In this document: positions 45,696 to 54,788 of the stretch, piece by piece
How positions within the stretch are numbered: the stretch's first letter is position 1
How the letters are laid out: each line of letters opens with the position of its first letter
NCBI GenBank assembly: GCA_003389325.1
Contig: QQVE01000065.1
Coordinates: forward strand, 1 to 64,000
Direction: 5' to 3'
Length of the DNA stretch: 64,000 nt
Origin: Planctomycetota bacterium
Lineage (GTDB): Bacteria; Planctomycetota; Planctomycetia; Pirellulales; PALSA-1355
Position numbers and translations under genes: made by a program
The notes under the pieces: model-generated
What the model was told of the DNA's origin: nothing
The model's input: the letters and a program-made list of their open reading frames with translations, nothing else
Databases searched by the model: none

Positions 45696-47948
45696 TCAGC
45701 GCCGGCGGCGGCGGGCACCGTCAAGCTCTTCCATCAGCGGCGCCGCGTCGCGGTCGCCTCGACTTCGGGAGCCCGAGCGGCCGCCGTCGCGGTCGCGCCG
45801 TTTGCCGTCGCCGTCCCGCACCGTCACGTCCGTGTCGCCTTCGTCGACGATCGACACCCGGTCGCGCTCGCGGCCGGGCGAGACGACCAGTTCGTCAATC
45901 GTCGAGAACTGCACGACCGTGCCGTTGATGTCGACCTGCGGGGCGTCGACGACGATCGTGTCGCGTCGCGTACTGCCGTCAACGATCAGCGTGTCCAGCC
46001 CTCCACGGCCGTACACGATCACGCCGTCTTCGAGCCCGCCCTGCGCGGCGGCCACGGCCACGCGGATGGTATCGTTGCGCGTGGGGGAGCCGACGATGAT
46101 CACTTGCGAGATGTCGTCCAGCGACGCTACGTCGACGGCGCGGTTCGAATCGCCCCGGGCGATGGACACCTGCCCGGACGAGGCGACGACGTAGGTCTCG
46201 GCCGATCTGTGCGCTGCGGGCACTTCGTAGACCAGGACCGAAGGATCGAAGAACACGTTGTCCTGCAGGTCGGTGACGCCGGTATTCCACTGAATGATCT
46301 TGGCAAGCGTCACCTGCTCCAGATCGACGATCCTCTTCGCGTCGCGTGACGCGAGCTCGGGATCGTTGGTGTAGAAGAAGCGGTCGCCGTCGCGCAGCCG
46401 GGTGAACTGGTTCACCAGCACCGCGTCGACCAGCGGCCCGACACTCGAGCCCGACAGGTGGTCTTCGGCCAGGGCGCCGACGAAGGCATCGATATTGTCG
46501 ATGTCGCCGTACAGTGCTTCGAGTTGTTGCTGGATGGCCGGATCGGAGTTGATCTCGGCGAACGACGTGACGCGTTCCAGACCGTAGAATGCGCGCAACG
46601 CGTTGTAGTCGGGCAGCCCGTGATCGCGGCCGCGCTCGATGTCGAGTGCGGCCAGGTCGACGCCGCCGGCGCCCGGGGGACCGAACAGGTTGTTGCGCAC
46701 GCCGTCGACCAGCAGCAGATCGTTCTCCTGCCCCAACTGCTCCGAGAGCCCCTTCATCAGCAAGTCGACGGCCTGGGGATTGTCCTTCAAGAAGTCGGGA
46801 TCGAAGAAAGCCTCGTCCAGCGACAGGCGGTCGACGGTGTGGCCGGCGTTGTCGACCAGCAGCAGGTCTTCGTTGATCATGCTGTGGCCGAAGCGGAAGA
46901 TCGCGGCCGCGAACGAGTTCGTGATCGAGGCGTTCAGCTCCGCGTCGTACACGGCGTCTTCGGCCCGCGGGGCCGAGTCGTATCCTAGCAGGGCCGGCAG
47001 GAACTCGTTGTAGGTGATGGCCTGCATCTCGGCCCCCACGATCCTCCGCGCCAATTGATAGATCTCCTCGTCGTTCAACTGCGGGTAAAGTTCCGCGATC
47101 CGGTCGGCCAGCCGGTTGTGCTCGCGCACGAACAGGGCGTGCACGGCCGTGAGCGCGACCGTTTCGTTCGCCCGGACGTCGCCGGCCAAGAACAGTTCTG
47201 CGCCCGCGCGGAACGGGTCGTCGTTGTCCAGCCCGACGTCGTTCAGCCCGGGCAGCAGTCCGTCGGCCGAGGTGATCAGCTTGCCGCCTTCGAACGTGCG
47301 CAGGGCCGCGGCGCGCTCGGCGTCGGAGCCGTACACGTTCGACGCATCGATGTACGACGTGACGCGGTTGATCTGTTCGCGCCAATTGGCCCGCGGACCG
47401 AAGCCCGTGTCGATCAGGTCGGGCGTGCCGGTGGTCGGGTCGAACTCGGTGCGGTTGAACGGCATCGGGTTGGGGCCCAGCGGATCGTTCGGGTCGTTGA
47501 TGGCGATGCTGAAATCCCCCACCTCGCCGGTCGACAGCTCGTTGTACAGACTGCCGTTGATCGTCAGGTCCATGTCGTGCGTCAGGAACTGCCCCCACTG
47601 AAAAATCCAGTCGGTCAGGTGACGGTCGTTGACCACGCTGTCGCTCTGGGCGTGGATGGCGTTGCTGATGTCGCGCGCGTTCGGGCGTCCCTCGACGTCG
47701 ACGACGTCGCCGTGTCCGTCGGGGTAGACGGCCGGGTAGCCGAAGCGGATGACGCGCGTGTCGGCCGCGCCTTGGGCATCGTCGACGAGGTTGTTGCCCG
47801 AGCCGTCGATGCTGCGAAACTCGACGTTGGAAAGGTCGAGTGGGCTTTGCGGCTCTAGGCCATCGATGGCATCGGCGGCCAGCAGAATACGGGGTTCGAG
47901 GTTCTCTGCGCGCAGGCGCACACACAAACGGTTGGTTGGAGTCGGCAT
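45696..47948 (-). CDS. LEPR-type exported animal-haem-peroxidase family protein
   Basis: A 750-residue protein. The LEPR motif is NLEPRILLAAD (16-26). The peroxidase domain spans about 55-570. Distal His124 sits in WGQFLTHDMDL next to the calcium-site Asp, and proximal His355 in FRFGHSMI. 'VTSYIDASNVYGSDAERAAA' (about 192-211), 'ALFVREHNRLADRIAE' and 'DIERGRDHGLPDYNALR' are classical family blocks. Residues 620-700 are a beta-rich region with 'DTIRVAVAAAQGG' and 'DTLIVDGSTRRDTIVVD', followed by a very basic/acidic tail. It should be a secreted haem peroxidase; halide use cannot be predicted. Confidence 0.9.
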   Translation of the reverse strand: MPTPTNRLCVRLRAENLEPRILLAADAIDGLEPQSPLDLSNVEFRSIDGSGNNLVDDAQGAADTRVIRFGYPAVYPDGHGDVVDVEGRPNARDISNAIHAQSDSVVNDRHLTDWIFQWGQFLTHDMDLTINGSLYNELSTGEVGDFSIAINDPNDPLGPNPMPFNRTEFDPTTGTPDLIDTGFGPRANWREQINRVTSYIDASNVYGSDAERAAALRTFEGGKLITSADGLLPGLNDVGLDNDDPFRAGAELFLAGDVRANETVALTAVHALFVREHNRLADRIAELYPQLNDEEIYQLARRIVGAEMQAITYNEFLPALLGYDSAPRAEDAVYDAELNASITNSFAAAIFRFGHSMINEDLLLVDNAGHTVDRLSLDEAFFDPDFLKDNPQAVDLLMKGLSEQLGQENDLLLVDGVRNNLFGPPGAGGVDLAALDIERGRDHGLPDYNALRAFYGLERVTSFAEINSDPAIQQQLEALYGDIDNIDAFVGALAEDHLSGSSVGPLVDAVLVNQFTRLRDGDRFFYTNDPELASRDAKRIVDLEQVTLAKIIQWNTGVTDLQDNVFFDPSVLVYEVPAAHRSAETYVVASSGQVSIARGDSNRAVDVASLDDISQVIIVGSPTRNDTIRVAVAAAQGGLEDGVIVYGRGGLDTLIVDGSTRRDTIVVDAPQVDINGTVVQFSTIDELVVSPGRERDRVSIVDEGDTDVTVRDGDGKRRDRDGGRSGSRSRGDRDAAPLMEELDGARRRRR

Positions 47949-48251
47949 GGTTCTGTTCCTAAAAGGCGTTTGCCGGATTCGGCCCGCGATGAGTCGTGGC
48001 TATGCTAACACGCAGCGCAGCGGGTAACAAATCGCAAACTGCCGCAGATGTGGAGGGCGAAACGCTTCTCAATTGTCACGCTACGCTGCGCAATGGCGCT
48101 AAAGCGCCCGGATGCGTATCACTGCCAACACAACCGGACAGGCAAGTGCCGCGCGTCGCCTCTTTGGCGGCTTCATGAAGTCTTAAGGCAACGCAAGGTA
48201 TCGTTGAACGAACACTTCAACGAAGCCTCAAGAAGAACAGGAGTGCAAACC
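47949..48251. promoter_or_regulatory. Divergent intergenic region (peroxidase / YHYH gene) with a ribosome-binding site
   Basis: About 300 bases. AGGAG at 48239-48243, eight bases before ATG 48252, decides the start of the YHYH gene against a much longer upstream frame. No palindrome or terminator is obvious. Promoters for both divergent genes must lie here but could not be pinned down. Confidence 0.5.
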
Positions 48252-49211
48252 ATGCTGCTGCAACGCTGGTTTTCTGCGCTGGGCCGGCGGTGGCGGGCGG
48301 CCGTCGTGGCATGCACCGTGCTGGGCGTGGGTTGGGTGGCCTGGGCCCAGGGACCGCCGCTGCGCCGGCTGTTTGTCGTGGGCACCCAACCGCTGAGGCT
48401 GGTGGCGGCGCGCGAAGACCCGCCGGCCGAGAGCCAGGCGCAATTCGACCGGCGTCACGGCCATCGCCACGTGGCGGCCAACGGCATCCCGGATCACAAG
48501 GTCGGGCAGTTTCCCAACCGCGGCAATCCCAACGCCATTCGCGAGCAGCGCTACCAGTTCAACCTGCCGGCCGACCCCCAGCCGGCCCAGCGCATCACGC
48601 CGCTGCACGATGCCGGCCGCCGCGGTCCGCCGAACATGCCCTTCGGCGTGGCCACCAACGGCGTGCTGTTCGATCCCGGCACGGCCGAGTTCTATGGCGG
48701 CGATCCGCGCGGTTGGAACTACGAGGCCCTGGGCGGAGCCGTGCCGCTGGGCATCGACACCAACCACGCCCACGTGCAGCCGGGCGGCAGCTACCACTAC
48801 CACGGGCTGCCCACGCTGCTGCTTGCGCAACTCGATTGGAGCCGCGACCGTCACTCGCCGCAGATCGGTTGGGCGGCCGACGGCTTCCCGATCTACGCCG
48901 TCTACGGCTACGCCGATCCGAAGGACCCCCAGTCGGAAATCGCGGCGCTGCGTTCGAGCTATCGCTTGAAGCGCGGCAATCGTCCTGGAGGCGCGCGCCA
49001 TCCCGGCGGCAAGTACGACGGCACGTTTATCCAGGACTACGAGTACGTCGCAGGCGCCGGCGACCTGGACGCGTGCAACGGGCGATTCTGCCTGACGCCC
49101 GAGTTTCCCGAGGGCACGTACGCCTATTTTCTGACCGAGGAGTGGCCGGTGATCCCCCGCGCGTTTCGCGGTACGCCGGTCAACTTGCGGATGCGGCCGC
49201 CGCGGCGCTAG
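48252..49211 (+). CDS. YHYH domain exported protein
   Basis: A 319-residue protein from ATG 48252, supported by AGGAG eight bases upstream. It has an N-terminal hydrophobic signal (VVACTVLGVGWVAWAQ). The defining YHYH motif lies in GGSYHYHGLP (Tyr181-His184). Around it are 'MPFGVATNGVLFDPGTAEFY', 'WNYEALGG', 'LGIDTNHAHVQ' and 'IGWAADGFPIYAVYGY', all typical of the family. The late 'YDGTFIQDYEYVAGAGDLD' and 'FPEGTYAYFLTEEWPVIPR' match too. The family occurs in exported proteins, and its role is not established. Planctomycetes often carry several. Confidence 0.9.
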   Translation: MLLQRWFSALGRRWRAAVVACTVLGVGWVAWAQGPPLRRLFVVGTQPLRLVAAREDPPAESQAQFDRRHGHRHVAANGIPDHKVGQFPNRGNPNAIREQRYQFNLPADPQPAQRITPLHDAGRRGPPNMPFGVATNGVLFDPGTAEFYGGDPRGWNYEALGGAVPLGIDTNHAHVQPGGSYHYHGLPTLLLAQLDWSRDRHSPQIGWAADGFPIYAVYGYADPKDPQSEIAALRSSYRLKRGNRPGGARHPGGKYDGTFIQDYEYVAGAGDLDACNGRFCLTPEFPEGTYAYFLTEEWPVIPRAFRGTPVNLRMRPPRR

Positions 49212-49325
49212 TGCTGGCAATGCAGGCGATCGGTTTGGAAAAAACTTTGCCAGGAGACTACCATCGCAATCTCCCGCTAGTTACTCTGTAGGGCCGGCGC
49301 TCGATCTGTTTGCGGGAGGAAGTTC

Positions 49326-50081
49326 ATGCCTCGAGCAGAACATCCGGCGCCCGGCGTCGCGGAACATTACGATCGCCACTTGGGGCCGGTCTATTCCTGG
49401 ATGGTCGGCGATTTTGCCGCCGCCTGTCAGTCCACGGCCGAGTACTTCGACGCGATCGATCTGCGGCCTTTCTCGACGCGCGTGGCCGTCGACCTGGGCT
49501 GCGCTCACGGTCTGCAGGCGATTCCGCTGGCTCGGCGCGGCTATGCGGTGACGGCGATCGACACCTGCCGGCACCTGCTCGATACGCTCAGCACGCACGC
49601 CGACGGACTTCCCATCAAGGCCGTGCACGACGACCTGCGCAACTTTGCCGGCCACGTCGAAGGACCGGTCGACGCGATCGTGTGCATGGGCGATACGCTC
49701 ACGCATTTGGCCACGATGGACGAAGTCGTTGCGCTGCTGGTCGCCGTGTCGGCGAGGTTGGCTCCCGGCGGAACTTTCTGCGCGTCGTTTCGCGACTATT
49801 CGGCCGCGTTGGTCGGGCCCTCGCGGTTCATACCCGTCCGCAGCGACGACGAGCGCATCTGTACGTGCTTTCTGGAATTCGATTCGCAGACGGTCCACGT
49901 CTACGACATGCTTTACGATCGCAAGCCGGGCGGTTGGACAATGTCGGTCAGCAGCTACGACAAGCTCCGCCTGTCACCGGGTTGGGTCATCGACGCTGCC
50001 GGTGCCTGCGGCCTGGAACTGCGCCACGAAGCCAAGTCGCGCGGCATGCTCCACTTCGCGTTCGAGCACCGTGCCGCTTGA
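49326..50081 (+). CDS. Class I SAM-dependent methyltransferase
   Basis: A 251-residue protein with a strong ribosome-binding site (GGGAGGA, 49314-49320) before ATG 49326. The SAM motif I is VAVDLGCAHGLQA (53-65). Motif II ('YAVTAIDTC', about 72-80) and the post-motif segment 'VDAIVCMGDTLTHL' (about 116-129) follow. The C-terminal part has beta strands typical of small-molecule methyltransferases. Substrate unknown. It converges with the first transporter gene. Confidence 0.88.
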   Translation: MPRAEHPAPGVAEHYDRHLGPVYSWMVGDFAAACQSTAEYFDAIDLRPFSTRVAVDLGCAHGLQAIPLARRGYAVTAIDTCRHLLDTLSTHADGLPIKAVHDDLRNFAGHVEGPVDAIVCMGDTLTHLATMDEVVALLVAVSARLAPGGTFCASFRDYSAALVGPSRFIPVRSDDERICTCFLEFDSQTVHVYDMLYDRKPGGWTMSVSSYDKLRLSPGWVIDAAGACGLELRHEAKSRGMLHFAFEHRAA

Positions 50082-50128
50082 CGTTGGCTGCAGGCAAGTA
50101 GACGGTATCCCCGGCCGGCGTTCGGGCG

Positions 50129-52306
50129 TCACATGTCGAGGGTCATCCCGCCGCTGCTGCTGACGAACACGGTGCGGGGCAGCGCTCCGGCGATGGCTTC
50201 CATACGATCGAAGAACGCTTGCTCGAGACCTTCCGCCGGTGCTTCGAATCCCAGGAAAACCACTGCCGAGGAGGCGGACGTGGCCTGAATCGCCTGCTGC
50301 GCGTCGGGAGCGATCACCACCTGCGGAATCGCCCGAATCCGGGCGGTTTCGATCAGGTTGGTCAGATGCTGGTGCACTTCGTCGTAGCCGGCCTCGTTGG
50401 CGATCACGCGCAACACGCGGATCGTGCGCCCGCGCCAGCCGCTGTTCTGCGTCAAGAGATAGGCCAGCAGCAGCATCAGGTCGCCGTTCTGGTGTCCGCG
50501 CCACCAGACGTCGATGGTCCCGGGCGGGGCTTGCCAGGCGTCGTCGGGTTCGGGCCGGAATCGCACGGTCACGATGCTGCGCTCGAGCCCGGCGACGCTT
50601 CGCAACATGGCGCCGAAAGCCTCGCCACGATTCGGGGCGTTGGGCCAGCCGACCAGGATCGTGTTCGGCCGTAGCGCGCCGAGGCCGTGCGACTGCACCA
50701 GCGCCTCGATGCCGTCGGAAACGTGCCGGGCCACGACCACGGCCGGGAAGGCTTCGAGTTCTTCTTCGCGGATGAAGCGGTGCAGTAGCTGTTCCTGGTT
50801 GCGGCGGCGCTCGAGCCGGTTGTCGACTTCGCCGGTGATGATCTGCCCGAGGGTCAAAATGCCCCGGCCGGTGGTCAGCCAGTGGCCGTAGACGGCCAGG
50901 TGCGGTCGGCTCCAACCGGTGCCGCTGAGTGCCAGCACGATGGGCCGCCAGTTCTTGGGATGGTAGAGCTCTTCTTCGAGCGCCAACAGGTTGCGGCGGG
51001 CGCGCTCGAACAACACCCCGCTGTGAACGTCGCCCCAGCGGGACTGAATTTCCTTGAGGCTGATGTAGCGATGCAGCATGGCGACCAGCAGAATTGCGGC
51101 GCTGGCCCAGCGCCAGTCGATGAGAACCATCACCGCCAGGCAACCGACCGCGCCGGCCAGCGACATCGACCAGTGGCACCAGCGAAACCGGGGGCGGTAG
51201 CTGGGATTCTTGGTGATCGCTTCGTAGAACGTGGCCAGGTTGAGCAGGCCGTAGGTGATCAGAAAGGCCATTGTCACGACCGGAGCGATGGCGTCCAAGT
51301 CGCCCAGCAGAATGCAGACCTGCGAAATTGCGAACGTCACGACGATCGCCCGGCGCGGCTCGTTGGCCGGACCGCTGCCGACGCCCACGAATCGCAGCCA
51401 CTCCAGCACGTTGTCGCGAGCGAAGGCCTGCAGAATGCGCGGCGCCCCCATCATGCTGCCCAAGGCCGACGAAAGCGTAGCGGCGAACACTCCGGCAGTA
51501 ATCAGCACGGGCCAGCGGGCAATCGTGCCCATCACCAGGCTTTCGCCCACGAGAACCGATGCCGGCCGCGCGGCTCCCAGCATCAGCACCAGGCTCAGGT
51601 ACACGGCAGCCGTGACGGCCACGGCCGAAAGCGTTCCCAACGGAATCGAGCGGCCGGGGTTCTTCAAGTCGCCCGACATGTTGGCTCCGGCCATGATGCC
51701 CGTGACGGCCGGAAAGAACAGGGCGAACATCGTAAACAGGCTGGTGCCCGGGCTGAAGTGTGGGTCGACGTTCTGCTGGAGCAGGGTCGAGTCGAACGAA
51801 TCCGCCGCGCCGACGTAGAACGACAGCAGCGACGCCGCCAGGAGTGCCAGGATCAGGTACTGCACCTTAATCGTCCAGCCGGCGCCGATGAACACGCAGA
51901 CGAACACGCCGGCGTTGACGATCGAGGCCAGGGCCGCCAGCGTCAGTCCGCCCGAGGGCAGCGCGTCGCGATAGGCTTCGCTGAAGCCGATGACGTACAT
52001 GGCCACGGAGATCGACTGGGCGAGAAAGAACACCACGCCGATCGCTCCGCCGAACTCGACGCCCAGGCTGCGGCTGATCAGGAAGTAGGCCCCGCCGCCG
52101 CGGACGCGCGTGTTCGTGGCAATCGCCGACAGCGAAAGACTCGTCAGCAGCGTGATCGCGTTCGCGGCGGCCACGATCGCCACGCTGTAGACGACTCCGG
52201 CTTCGCCCACGACCGTGCCGAACCGCAGGAACATGATCACGCCCAGAATGGTCAGCGTGCAGGGGGTGAACACGCCGCCGAAGGTGCCGAAGCGGGGGGC
52301 TGCCAT
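50129..52306 (-). CDS. APC-superfamily permease, cation-chloride-cotransporter-like (copy 1)
   Basis: A 725-residue protein from ATG 52306 (MAAPRFGTFGGVF). The N-terminal half has about 12 helices of the APC fold, beginning 'GGVFTPCTLTILGVIMFLRF', the hallmark opening of bacterial proteins related to the SLC12 Na-K-Cl cotransporters. 'RGGGAYFLISRSLGVEFGG' and 'FFPAVTGIMAGANMSGDLKN' are conserved there as well. The C-terminal third (about 440-725) is cytoplasmic with 'NWRPIVLALSGT' and 'LRVIANEAGYDEVHQHL', like the SLC12 C-domain. It probably moves cations, chloride or amino acids; ion selectivity is unknown. The next gene upstream is a close paralogue of the same length. Confidence 0.88.
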   Translation of the reverse strand: MAAPRFGTFGGVFTPCTLTILGVIMFLRFGTVVGEAGVVYSVAIVAAANAITLLTSLSLSAIATNTRVRGGGAYFLISRSLGVEFGGAIGVVFFLAQSISVAMYVIGFSEAYRDALPSGGLTLAALASIVNAGVFVCVFIGAGWTIKVQYLILALLAASLLSFYVGAADSFDSTLLQQNVDPHFSPGTSLFTMFALFFPAVTGIMAGANMSGDLKNPGRSIPLGTLSAVAVTAAVYLSLVLMLGAARPASVLVGESLVMGTIARWPVLITAGVFAATLSSALGSMMGAPRILQAFARDNVLEWLRFVGVGSGPANEPRRAIVVTFAISQVCILLGDLDAIAPVVTMAFLITYGLLNLATFYEAITKNPSYRPRFRWCHWSMSLAGAVGCLAVMVLIDWRWASAAILLVAMLHRYISLKEIQSRWGDVHSGVLFERARRNLLALEEELYHPKNWRPIVLALSGTGWSRPHLAVYGHWLTTGRGILTLGQIITGEVDNRLERRRNQEQLLHRFIREEELEAFPAVVVARHVSDGIEALVQSHGLGALRPNTILVGWPNAPNRGEAFGAMLRSVAGLERSIVTVRFRPEPDDAWQAPPGTIDVWWRGHQNGDLMLLLAYLLTQNSGWRGRTIRVLRVIANEAGYDEVHQHLTNLIETARIRAIPQVVIAPDAQQAIQATSASSAVVFLGFEAPAEGLEQAFFDRMEAIAGALPRTVFVSSSGGMTLDM

Positions 52307-52413
52307 GCCAGGGTCTCGTGCGAGGGATCCGATTGCAGATCCCATCTCGTATCCTTTTCCGCCCGAACCGGCAAGGGCAACTCGATCAAGTGCGCTTCCC
52401 GCGACGTGTCCGT

Positions 52414-54591
52414 CTACGTGTCCAACGCCACGTCGCCGCTGCTGTTGACGAATACCACGCGCGGCAACTCGGCGGCAAAGGATTCCATCTCCTCGAAGGA
52501 GGCGCGTTCGCGCCCTTCTTCAGGAGGTGTGAAGCCCAGAAACACGACGGCCGAAGAGCCGCTCGTTTCGCGGATGGCCTGCTTGACGTCGGGAGCGATG
52601 ACCACCTGGGGCACGGCCCGGATCCGCGCCGTGTCGATCAATTCTCTCAGGTGTTCGAGCACCTCGTCGCGGCCCGCCTCGTTCTCGATCACGCGCAAGA
52701 CGCGAATCGTGCGCCCGCGCCATTCGCTGTTTTGCGTCAACAGGTAGGCCAGCAAGAGCATCAAATCGCCGTTCTGGTGCCCGCGCCACCAGACGTCGAT
52801 CGGCCCCGGCGGGGCTTCCCAGGGATCGTCGGGTTCGGGCACGAAGCGCACCGAAACGATGCTGCGCTTGATGAGGTGAACGTCGCGCAACACCGTGGCG
52901 AAGGCCTCGATCCGCTCCGAGTGGCTGGGCCAGCCGACCAGAATGGTATTGGGCCGCAGCGCCCCCAGGCCGTGCGATTGGACGAGCGCTTCGATGCCTT
53001 CGGAAAGGTCCGAGGCCACGACCACGGCGGGAAAGCCTTCCAGCTCTTCCTCCTGGATGAAGCGGTGCAGCAGTTGTTCCTGGTTCTGGCGGCGCTCAAG
53101 CCCGTGGTCGACTTCGCCGGTAATGATCTGGCCCAGCGACAGAATCCCCTGCCCGGAAGTGAGCCAGTGGCCGTAGACGGCCAGGTGCGGGCGGCTCCAG
53201 CTCGTGCCGCTCAGCGCCAGCACGATGGGCCGCCAGTTCTTGGGATGGTATCGCTGGGCCTCGAGCTTGAGCAGGTTGCGGCGCGTGCGCTCGAAGAGCA
53301 GCCCCCGATGCACGTCGCCCCAGCGAGAGCGCACCTCGCCGAGGCTGATGTAGCGGTGCAGTAGCGCCACCAGCAGGATCGCCACGGCGGCCCAGCGCCA
53401 GTCGACGAGAATCATCACCGCCAGGCATCCGACGGCCCCGGTCAGCGACATCGACCAATGGCACCAGCGAAACCGGGGGCGGTAGCTGGGGTTCTTCGTG
53501 ATCGCTTCGTAGAAGGTCGCCACGTTCAACAGGCCGTAAGTGATCAGAAAAGCCATGGTCACAACCGGCGCGATGGCGTCGAGATCGGCCAGCAGAATGC
53601 AGACTTGTGAAATGGCGAACGTCACCACGATCGCCCGCCGCGGCTCATCGGCCGCGCCGCTGCCGGCGCCAAACAAACGCAGCGACTCCATCACGTTGTC
53701 GCGGGCCACGGCTTGCAGGATGCGCGGCGCTCCCATCATGCTGCCCAGGGCCGACGAGAGCGTGGCGGCCAGCACCCCTGCGGTAATCAGCACGGGCCAG
53801 CGAGCAATCGAGCTCATCACCAGGCTGTCGGTCGAGAGGACGTCGGTCGATCGCGACGACCCCAACAACACGGCCAGGCTGAGATAGATCGCCACCGTGA
53901 CGCCGACCGCTGAAAGCGTGCCCAGCGGAATCGAGCGGGCCGGGTTCTTCAGATCGCCCGACATGTTGGCTCCGGCCATGATGCCCGTAGCGGCCGGAAA
54001 GAACAGGGCGAACATGGTGAACAGGTTAACGCCCTCGCTGAAATGCGGTGCGAGGTTTTCGCGCAGCAGGCGGCCGTCGAACGCTTCGGCTGCGCCCAGG
54101 TAGAACGACAGCAGCGACGCGCCCAGCAGCGACAGGATCAAGTACTGCACCTTGATCGTCCAGCCGGCGCCGATCAGCACGCAGGCGAAGACGCCCGTAT
54201 TGACGATCGTGGCCACGACAGCCAGCGACAGTCCGCCGGTGGGCAGCGCGTCGCGGGCCGCTTCGCTGAATCCGATCACGTACATGGCCACGGAGATCGA
54301 CTGGGCCAGAAACAGCACCACGCCGATGGCGCCGCCGAATTCGATTCCCAGGCTGCGGCTGATCAGGAAGTAGGCCCCGCCGCCGCGCACGCGGATGTTC
54401 GTGGCGATGGCCGACAACGACAGGCTCGTGAGCAGCGTGATCAGGTTCGCCACGGCCACGATGGCAATCGTGTACACGACGCCGGCCTCGCCCACCACGG
54501 TGCCGAACCGCAGGAACATGATCACGCCCAGAATGGTCAGCGTGCAGGGCGTGAAGACGCCGCCAAACGTGCCGAAGCGAGCCGCTGCCAT
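52414..54591 (-). CDS. APC-superfamily permease, cation-chloride-cotransporter-like (copy 2)
   Basis: A 725-residue protein from ATG 54591 (MAAARFGTFGGVF). It aligns with the downstream paralogue end to end, with the same length and nearly the same helices ('GIEFGGAIGVVLFLAQSISV', 'PVTMAFLITYGLLN'-like segments and 'NPSYRPRFRWCHWSMSL'). The C-terminal domain differs more ('LRDVHLIKRSIVSVRFVPEP' against 'LRSVAGLERSIVTVRFRPEP'). The two genes are in tandem on the same strand with a 107-base gap, and a 16-bp leader sequence is also shared. This points to a fairly recent tandem duplication. The two proteins may form a heterodimer or serve different ions. Confidence 0.88.
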   Translation of the reverse strand: MAAARFGTFGGVFTPCTLTILGVIMFLRFGTVVGEAGVVYTIAIVAVANLITLLTSLSLSAIATNIRVRGGGAYFLISRSLGIEFGGAIGVVLFLAQSISVAMYVIGFSEAARDALPTGGLSLAVVATIVNTGVFACVLIGAGWTIKVQYLILSLLGASLLSFYLGAAEAFDGRLLRENLAPHFSEGVNLFTMFALFFPAATGIMAGANMSGDLKNPARSIPLGTLSAVGVTVAIYLSLAVLLGSSRSTDVLSTDSLVMSSIARWPVLITAGVLAATLSSALGSMMGAPRILQAVARDNVMESLRLFGAGSGAADEPRRAIVVTFAISQVCILLADLDAIAPVVTMAFLITYGLLNVATFYEAITKNPSYRPRFRWCHWSMSLTGAVGCLAVMILVDWRWAAVAILLVALLHRYISLGEVRSRWGDVHRGLLFERTRRNLLKLEAQRYHPKNWRPIVLALSGTSWSRPHLAVYGHWLTSGQGILSLGQIITGEVDHGLERRQNQEQLLHRFIQEEELEGFPAVVVASDLSEGIEALVQSHGLGALRPNTILVGWPSHSERIEAFATVLRDVHLIKRSIVSVRFVPEPDDPWEAPPGPIDVWWRGHQNGDLMLLLAYLLTQNSEWRGRTIRVLRVIENEAGRDEVLEHLRELIDTARIRAVPQVVIAPDVKQAIRETSGSSAVVFLGFTPPEEGRERASFEEMESFAAELPRVVFVNSSGDVALDT

Positions 54592-54788
54592 GCCGTGTTT
54601 TCCTAGCGGTGGATATCCGTGGCGTACCAACTCTCGTAGCTTTTTCACGCGAAACCGGCAAGGGCAACGGGGCCGCGACGCTCGGCAGGGGCCGAATTGG
54701 TGGACAAAACAGCCCGGCTGGATCACGATTGAGCCCTGTTCCCCCGGGCCGGACAGGGCAAGACTCTCAACAGAACAGAGGCACTTCC

